Origin: Nocardioides panaciterrulae | GTDB taxonomy: Bacteria > Actinomycetota > Actinomycetes > Propionibacteriales > Nocardioidaceae | Reading direction: 5' to 3' | Assembly: GCF_013409645.1 (NCBI RefSeq) | Contig: NZ_JACCBG010000001.1 | Coordinates: 3,036,001-3,100,000 of the forward strand | Length of the DNA: 64,000 nucleotides | Shown here: positions 58,444-64,000 of the stretch, one piece after another | How the letters are laid out: each line of letters starts with the position of its first letter | Numbering within the stretch: the first letter of the stretch is position 1 | Notes under the pieces: generated by a model | Database searches by the model: none | What the model saw: the letters and a program-made list of their open reading frames with translations, nothing else | Told to the model about the DNA's origin: nothing | Program-made: the position numbers and the translations under genes

Positions 58444-61077
58444 ATGCTCCCGGTCGAGCCACCGCCCCGGCGGGTCGCGGCGCGGCCGCGGACCCGGCGT
58501 ACGACGCTGTGGTCGGTCGCCGGCGTCACCGCCGCCCTGCTGGCGCTGCACCTGTGGCGTCCCGCCGGTGGCCTGGGCGAGACCGGCTACCTCCTTGGGG
58601 TCTGGGCGGCCGCGGCCGTGGCCTGGTGGGGCGTGCGCGTGGCGCCCCCGCGGCGACACCTGGTGCCGGCCCTGGTCGCGGTCGGCCTCACGTGTGCCGC
58701 GGTGGGCGACCTGGTCCGGCGCCTGTTCCTGTGGAGCGGCCGCGAGCCCGATCCCTTGCTCGCCGACGTCCTCCACCTCGCCGGCTACCTGCTGATCGGC
58801 GCCTCCCTGACCGTCGTCCTGCTCGTCCGCACCGACGGCGGCCGGCGCCTCGACGTCGACGCGGTCATCGACGCGCTCACGATCGTCGTGGTCAGCGTGC
58901 TGGTGCTCTGGACGGTCTCCATCGGCTCGGTCGTGCGCGACTCGAGCATGCCGGCCGGGACGCGCGCCCTGCTCGCGGCGTACCCCATCGCCGACGCGAT
59001 CCTGCTGGCGCTGGTGCTCCGCGCGCTGACCGCGCGGCGCTACCTGAGCGACGCCGGCCTCCCGCTCGCGGTGGGGGTGCTGTGCTGGCTGGGCGCGGAC
59101 CTCGGCCGCCTCTTCCCCGAGGCCTCGAACGCGTGGACCCCCTGGCAGGACGGCGGCTGGATCCTCGGGGCGGTGCTGGTGGCCCTGTCCACCTGGTGGC
59201 CACCGGTCCCGCAGCCGCTCCTGCCGGACACGACCGAGCACCGGCACGTCCGGCGGACGCTGGCGATCGCCGTGCTCCCCCTGGCCGTGCCGCCGGCGAT
59301 CCGGATCGTCAGCACCGCGGTCGGCCACCGCCTCAACCCGCTGGAGCCGACGCTCGGGCTGATCGCCCTGCTGACGCTGGCGTTCTTCCGCACCGAGCGA
59401 CTGCTGCGCTCCGAGGCCCGGGCCCGCACGGAGCTCGCCGTGGCCCGCGACGCCGCCCTGGCGGCCTCGCTCGCCAAGTCGTCGTTCCTGGCCACGATGA
59501 GCCACGAGATCCGCACGCCGTTGAACGGCGTCATCGGGCTCACCGGCCTGCTGCTGACCACCGACCTCGACCGCCGGCAGCGCCAGTACGCCGAGGGCGT
59601 GCACCAGGCCGGCGAGTCGCTGCTCGGGATCATCAACGACATCTTGGACTTCTCCAAGGTCGAGGCCGGCCGGCTGGACATCGAGGCGATCGACTTCGAC
59701 CTGCTCGAGGTCGTCGAGGAGGTCGCCGAGCTGGTCAGCGGCCCGGCCCGCGCGAAGGGGCTGGAGCTGCTCGCCTTCTGCTCCCCCGAGCTGCCCGTGC
59801 AGCTGCGCGGCGACCCGTCCCGCATCCGCCAGGTGCTGCTCAACCTGGCCGCCAACGCCGTGAAGTTCACCGAGTCCGGCGAGGTCGCCATGAGCGCCCG
59901 GCTCGAGGACGTCACCGACCGGGGCGTGCTGGTCCGGTTCGAGGTCGCCGACACCGGGATCGGCATCGAGCCGGAGGCCCTGCGGCACCTGTTCACGCCC
60001 TTCTCCCAGGCCGACTCCTCCACCACCCGCAGGTTCGGCGGCACCGGGCTCGGGCTGGCCATCTGCCACCAGCTGGTGGGCCTGATGGCCGGCGACCTGG
60101 GCGTGGAGAGCCGGCCCGGCGCCGGCAGCCGGTTCTGGTTCACGCTGCCACTGCCGCTGGCCCACGAGCCGCGCCGGCCCCTCCCCCGGCTGGAGGAGGA
60201 GCTGGCCGGCCGCCGGGTCCTGGTGGTCGACGACAGCGAGACCAACCGGATGGTCCTGGTCAAGCAGCTCGGGGCGTGGCGGATGCTCCCCGACGCGGTC
60301 GCCGACGCGCCCACCGCGCTGGATCGGCTGCGGGCGGCGGCCGCCCGTGGCGCGGCGTACGACCTGGCGGTGCTCGACCAGTGCATGCCTGACATGGACG
60401 GGATCGAGCTGGCCGAGTGGATCTCGACCGCGCCCGAGCTGGCGGGGATCGGGCTGGTGCTGCTGAGCTCCGCGCCCGAGGTCGACCCGGCGCACGCGAC
60501 CCGCGCCGGGATCCGGGCGGTGCTCACCAAGCCGGTGCACCTGGACCGGCTGCGGGCGGCGCTGCTGGACGCGCTGGCGCCGGGCGCCGACGGCGATGCC
60601 GAGGCCGAGGCCATCCCCCACCCGCGACCGGGGACCGCGCCCACCGCGCCGATCGCCTCCGCCCCCACCGCCGCCGCGCCGCCGGTGCCCGACCCGGTCC
60701 GGGGCCACGTGCTGGTCGTCGACGACAGCGTCACCAACCAGCTCGTCGCGGTCGGGATGCTCGCGCACCTGGGGTTCGGCAGCGAGGTCGCCGCCGACGG
60801 CGAGGAGGCGCTCGCGCTGCTGGCCCGGGGCCGCTTCGACGCGGTACTGATGGACTGCCAGATGCCGGGGATGGACGGCTACGAGGCCACCCGGCGGCTG
60901 CGCGAGCGCGAGCGCGAGCAGGGGCTCCGCACGCCTGTCCTCGCGATGACCGCCGGGGTGGTCGCCGGCGATCGCGAGCGCGCGTTGGCCGCGGGGATGG
61001 ACGACTACGTGGCCAAGCCCGTCATGCCCGACGAGCTCGACGCGGCGCTGCGCCGCTGGCTCCCCGCCGCCACCTGA
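58444..61077 (+). CDS. membrane hybrid sensor histidine kinase with two receiver domains
   Basis: An 877-residue hybrid kinase. The N-terminal 300 residues hold about eight helices, a membrane sensor region with no known ligand domain. The HisKA box [14 protein letters not shown] has the phospho-accepting His354, and the HATPase domain includes [20 protein letters not shown] and [10 protein letters not shown]. Two receiver domains follow, with acceptor Asp645 ([12 protein letters not shown]) and Asp804 ([12 protein letters not shown]), and an Ala/Pro-rich linker between them. There is no HPt domain, so phosphate must pass to a separate protein. A c-di-GMP turnover protein follows on the same strand, 106 bases downstream. 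Confidence 0.93.
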   Translation: MLPVEPPPRRVAARPRTRRTTLWSVAGVTAALLALHLWRPAGGLGETGYLLGVWAAAAVAWWGVRVAPPRRHLVPALVAVGLTCAAVGDLVRRLFLWSGREPDPLLADVLHLAGYLLIGASLTVVLLVRTDGGRRLDVDAVIDALTIVVVSVLVLWTVSIGSVVRDSSMPAGTRALLAAYPIADAILLALVLRALTARRYLSDAGLPLAVGVLCWLGADLGRLFPEASNAWTPWQDGGWILGAVLVALSTWWPPVPQPLLPDTTEHRHVRRTLAIAVLPLAVPPAIRIVSTAVGHRLNPLEPTLGLIALLTLAFFRTERLLRSEARARTELAVARDAALAASLAKSSFLATMSHEIRTPLNGVIGLTGLLLTTDLDRRQRQYAEGVHQAGESLLGIINDILDFSKVEAGRLDIEAIDFDLLEVVEEVAELVSGPARAKGLELLAFCSPELPVQLRGDPSRIRQVLLNLAANAVKFTESGEVAMSARLEDVTDRGVLVRFEVADTGIGIEPEALRHLFTPFSQADSSTTRRFGGTGLGLAICHQLVGLMAGDLGVESRPGAGSRFWFTLPLPLAHEPRRPLPRLEEELAGRRVLVVDDSETNRMVLVKQLGAWRMLPDAVADAPTALDRLRAAAARGAAYDLAVLDQCMPDMDGIELAEWISTAPELAGIGLVLLSSAPEVDPAHATRAGIRAVLTKPVHLDRLRAALLDALAPGADGDAEAEAIPHPRPGTAPTAPIASAPTAAAPPVPDPVRGHVLVVDDSVTNQLVAVGMLAHLGFGSEVAADGEEALALLARGRFDAVLMDCQMPGMDGYEATRRLREREREQGLRTPVLAMTAGVVAGDRERALAAGMDDYVAKPVMPDELDAALRRWLPAAT

Positions 61078-61183
61078 GCCCTCGCCACCGGCCCCTCGCC
61101 ACCCGCATTCCGCGAAAACCCCACGAGTCCCACCCGGAACAGGCAGACTGTGCACCGCAGATCTTGGGAAGGCACGAGGAGCC

Positions 61184-63928
61184 ATGTTGGAGGGCACCGT
61201 TCCGCCGTCCTCCTCGGTGACGGCCTCCGTGCTCCTCGTCGGACCCGAACCCGGAGGGTACGACGGACCACGGACCGGCACCGACGTTCCGGTCGGTCCG
61301 CCGGCGATGCTGCGCGCCCCGGGACTGGCCGCCGCGCTCGACCTGCTCGCCTCCCGGCCCGTGGACTGCGTGGCGGTCGACCTCGGCCTGCCCGACGCCC
61401 ACCACCCGGAGACCTGGCGGGCGCTGCGCGCGCACAGCCGGGGCGCGGTGCTGCTGGCGCTGGTCGACGGGTCCGAGGACGACGCGCACGCCGGGCTGCA
61501 CCTGGCCGACGAGGTGATCGGCCGCGAGCTGCTCGTCGGTCCGCCCACCCCCCGGCTCTGGCGACGGCTCCTGGACCGGGCCCGGGTGATCAGCGAGCTG
61601 CGCACCAGCGAGGAGGCGACGCGGCGGATGTCCGCGATCCTCGACGTGCTGCCGGACGCGATCTACTGCCACGACCCGGAGGGCATCATCACCTCCTGGA
61701 ACCACGGCGCGGTGCAGCTCTACGGCTACACCTCCGCGGAGGTCCTCGGCCGGCACGTCGACCTGCTGCACCCGCCCGACACCCACGAGCACGCGCCGAT
61801 CATGTCCGCGCTGCGCCGGGGTGAGCCGGTGCGCGCGCTGGAGACCGTCCGGCACGGCAAGGACGGCGTGCCGGTGCACGTCTCGCTGACGGCCTGCCCC
61901 GAGGCGGGGCCGACCGGGGAGCTGCGCGGCGTCACGGTGCTGGCCCGCGACATCGGCGATCGCCGCTACCTCCAGGACGAGCTGCTCCGGGCGTTCATGC
62001 ACGACGGGCTGACCGGTCTGCCCAACCGCGCCTCGCTGGTCGACCGGCTCTCCCGGACGCTGGCCCGCGACGCCGCCGAGGGGCGTCCGGTGGCGGTGTT
62101 CTTCCTCGACCTCGACCAGTTCAAGCGGATCAACGAGGCACAGGGGCACGTCGCCGGCGACCGGGTGCTCGCCGAGATCGCCGGCCGGCTGCTGCGGTTG
62201 CTGCCCGAGGACGGCATGGTGGCGCGGCTCGGCGGCGACGAGTTCGTGCTGGTCAGCCGCGACACCGACACCGCGGCCGCGGCGGCGATCGCCGACCGGA
62301 TCTTCGCGGCGCTGGCGGCGCCGGTGCGGCTGGAGGGCCGGGCGGTCCACATCAGCGCGAGCATGGGTATCGCGGTCTCCCCGCCGCTGGACCCCGACGC
62401 GGAGAGCCTGCTGCGGCACGCCGACGCGGCGATGTACGAGGCCAAGGCCCGCGGCCGCTCGCGCAGCCAGATCTTCGACGTCTCGTTCGCCGAGCGGTCC
62501 CGCGACCAGCTGAGCCTGTCCGGCGACCTGCGGGACGCGCTCGCGCGGGACCGGCTGGAGGTGCACTACCAGCCGATCGTCGCGCTCGACGGGCAGCGGC
62601 TGGTCGGCGTGGAGGCGCTCGCCCGGTGGAACCACCCGACCCGCGGGATGGTGCCGCCCTCGGAGTTCGTGCCGCTGGCCGAGCACAGCGGCTTCGTGTG
62701 CGAGCTGGACCGGTGGGTGCTGGCCCGGGCCTGCCGCCAGGTCCGCGCGGGCCAGGTCGCGGGCACGCTGCCCGACGGCGTACGCGTGTCGGTGAACCTC
62801 TCCGCCCGCTCGCTCGCCGACCCCGACCTGGTGGCGCTGGTCCGCGCCGTGCTCGATGCCGAGGAGCTGTCGGCGGACTCGCTGGTCCTGGAGATCACCG
62901 AGACCGCGCTGCTCCAGGACATCGCCACCGCCCGGCGGTCGCTGCAGGGCCTGCGCGGGCTGGGCGTCGGCATCGCGCTGGACGACTTCGGCACCGGCTA
63001 CTCCTCGCTGAGCTTCCTGCGCGAGCTGCCGGTCACCCAGGTCAAGATCGACCGCTCGTTCGTCTGCAACGTCGCCCGCAACCAGGAGGACCGGCTGATC
63101 ACCCAGTCGATCGTCGACCTCGCCGCCGGCCTCGGCCTGGAGACCGTGGCCGAGGGCGTCGAGACCGAGGACCAGCGTGCGCTGCTACTCCGGCTGGGCT
63201 GCGCCAACGCCCAGGGGCACCTGTGGAGCCGGGCGCTGCCGCTGGCGGAGGTGCTGGCGCAGGCGTCGCTCGGCAGTCCGGTGGCGCCGCTCGTGCCCGG
63301 CCGGCACGCCGCCCGCCGCGGCCACCCCGGTCGCCGCTGGGGCCGCGCCGGGTGGCGGCGTACGCCGGTCGCCGGCGCCGGGCCGGCGGTCCTGCCCGGC
63401 GGGGTGCCGGGGACCGTGCCCGCCACGCCCCCGGACGCCGGCCACCAGGTCGCCGAGGCGGTGCGCGCCGGCCTGGAGGCCGGCGAGGCGTGGCTGGTCG
63501 TGGCCACCGACGAGCACCGCGAGGCGCTGCGGGCGGCGCTCGGCCCCGACCACGTCGCGGCCGCGGTCCGTGGCGGGTACGTCGAGCTGGACGCGGCCGA
63601 CATCCTCGCCCGGCTCTGCGACGGCGGTGCCCCCTCCCGAGAGCGGTTCGACGGCTCGATCGGCGAGCTGGTCCGCCACCTGCACCGCAGCAGCACCACC
63701 GTGCGGATCTATGCCGAGCTCACCGGGCTGCTGCAGCAGCACGACGAGCCGGCCGCCGCGTCCGCGGTCGAGGGCCTGTGGGAGGAGCTCGAGGACGTCA
63801 CCGGGGTCTCCGTCTGGTGCGGGTACGACGCGGACCACCCGCTCGCCCTGCGGCACGCCGAGGTGTGCACCCGACACGAGCACGTCGCCTGGCACCACGG
63901 CACCCTCCGCGGCTCGACGGCCTCCTGA
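61184..63928 (+). CDS. PAS-GGDEF-EAL protein with a C-terminal MEDS-like domain
   Basis: A 914-residue c-di-GMP enzyme. Order: degenerate receiver-like segment (residues 1-130), PAS domain (about 150-270, LPDAIYCHDPEGIITSWNHG), GGDEF with intact GGDEF at 350-354, EAL with intact EAL at 477-479 and TETALLQDIATARRSLQGLR, then a basic linker, and a C-terminal region (about 750-905; AWLVVATDEHREALRAALGP, HRSSTTVRIYAELTGLLQQH) that resembles the MEDS sensor domain. The catalytic motifs suggest both cyclase and phosphodiesterase activity could be possible. It probably responds to signals together with the hybrid kinase. The ATG at 61184 follows GAGGA. Confidence 0.92.
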   Translation: MLEGTVPPSSSVTASVLLVGPEPGGYDGPRTGTDVPVGPPAMLRAPGLAAALDLLASRPVDCVAVDLGLPDAHHPETWRALRAHSRGAVLLALVDGSEDDAHAGLHLADEVIGRELLVGPPTPRLWRRLLDRARVISELRTSEEATRRMSAILDVLPDAIYCHDPEGIITSWNHGAVQLYGYTSAEVLGRHVDLLHPPDTHEHAPIMSALRRGEPVRALETVRHGKDGVPVHVSLTACPEAGPTGELRGVTVLARDIGDRRYLQDELLRAFMHDGLTGLPNRASLVDRLSRTLARDAAEGRPVAVFFLDLDQFKRINEAQGHVAGDRVLAEIAGRLLRLLPEDGMVARLGGDEFVLVSRDTDTAAAAAIADRIFAALAAPVRLEGRAVHISASMGIAVSPPLDPDAESLLRHADAAMYEAKARGRSRSQIFDVSFAERSRDQLSLSGDLRDALARDRLEVHYQPIVALDGQRLVGVEALARWNHPTRGMVPPSEFVPLAEHSGFVCELDRWVLARACRQVRAGQVAGTLPDGVRVSVNLSARSLADPDLVALVRAVLDAEELSADSLVLEITETALLQDIATARRSLQGLRGLGVGIALDDFGTGYSSLSFLRELPVTQVKIDRSFVCNVARNQEDRLITQSIVDLAAGLGLETVAEGVETEDQRALLLRLGCANAQGHLWSRALPLAEVLAQASLGSPVAPLVPGRHAARRGHPGRRWGRAGWRRTPVAGAGPAVLPGGVPGTVPATPPDAGHQVAEAVRAGLEAGEAWLVVATDEHREALRAALGPDHVAAAVRGGYVELDAADILARLCDGGAPSRERFDGSIGELVRHLHRSSTTVRIYAELTGLLQQHDEPAAASAVEGLWEELEDVTGVSVWCGYDADHPLALRHAEVCTRHEHVAWHHGTLRGSTAS

Positions 63929-63949
63929 GCCCGGGCGCGGACGCGCTGG

Positions 63950-64000
63950 TCAGACCGGCTTCTCGTAGTCGGCCAGGTGGGCCTGCGCGACCGCGCCACC
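63950..64000 (-). CDS. partial gene, C-terminal end only
   Basis: The last 16 codons and TGA of a gene that continues beyond the window. The C-terminus reads GGAVAQAHLADYEKPV, in a plausible coding frame with normal codon use. No family can be assigned from this fragment. It is convergent with the PAS-GGDEF-EAL gene, 21 bases away. Confidence 0.5.
   Translation of the reverse strand, partial: GGAVAQAHLADYEKPV

Noticed and set aside
57223..61605. A long minus-strand reading frame (about 1,460 codons) opposite the regulator and kinase genes
   Set aside because: It lies antisense to well-supported PucR-type and hybrid-kinase genes and has low-complexity Arg/Gly/His composition.
1..64000. tRNA or rRNA genes
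   Set aside because: None was seen: no CCA-adjacent cloverleaf pattern or rRNA motif was recognised by eye. A tRNAscan-SE run would settle it.

Overview
The window is very GC-rich throughout (roughly 70-75% by eye), almost fully coding, and uses GTG starts and 4-base GTGA or ATGA stop/start overlaps heavily. It has mycothiol biosynthesis (mshB), a PaaX regulator, a DUF3117 protein, a BldC-like DNA-binding protein and the sigE-rseA-htrA block. This points to an actinobacterium, most likely Nocardioides or a close relative in the Propionibacteriales. That assignment is an inference from gene content and protein style; no rRNA or tRNA gene was recognised. From memory, the methyltransferase/sigE/rseA/htrA block, the DUF3117 gene, the LOG/DapE/DapD genes, the ferredoxin-aminotransferase pair and mshB lie in one part of the Mycobacterium tuberculosis chromosome (about Rv1170-Rv1224), so the first 38 kb looks like rearranged core chromosome.

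Region by region: 0-6 kb holds a wax-ester/diacylglycerol acyltransferase with a DUF6912-like partner, a lipoprotein plus polytopic membrane protein pair, and a CpaE-like/SAF-domain pair resembling remnants of a Flp/Tad pilus system. 6-12 kb is the envelope-stress block (HtrA, zinc anti-sigma factor, SigE, divergent O-methyltransferase), leucyl aminopeptidase and DUF3117. 12-14 kb is PaaX with an enoyl-CoA hydratase. 14-28 kb carries lysine/diaminopimelate genes (dapE, dapD, dapC), ileS under a T-box riboswitch, LOG-family and DivIVA-like proteins, and a 7Fe ferredoxin. 28-39 kb holds a DUF389 protein, a short AspRS under a second T-box, a sulfite-oxidase-like molybdoenzyme, a hydrolase-TetR operon with a visible operator, a VanW-type protein, mshB, a secreted HNH nuclease and a NUDIX hydrolase.

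39-54 kb is more accessory and surface-related: a 1,097-residue secreted protein with Ig-like motifs (S-layer or adhesin candidate) divergent from a large HTH regulator, another secreted protein, a thioesterase, a sortase next to a CHRD-domain surface protein, lipoproteins, a DUF222/HNH protein, and a two-gene unit of an acyl-carrier-like protein and an NAD-synthetase-like protein that both lack hallmark catalytic residues. 54-64 kb holds a TetR/SMR efflux pair with duplicated operators, a flavin dehydrogenase divergent from a PucR-type regulator, a membrane hybrid histidine kinase and a PAS-GGDEF-EAL protein ending in a MEDS-like domain. The window ends in the last codons of another gene.

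The regulatory features clearest in the sequence are the two T-box leaders (aspS and ileS), each with a specifier triplet and a 3'-end-binding UGGN matching its synthetase, and palindromic operators at three divergent or autoregulated loci. The most unusual protein-level observations are the degenerate ACP/NadE pair, a sortase without the expected arginine, a WS/DGAT with Gln for the second active-site His, and an O-methyltransferase whose only well-placed start codon is ATC.
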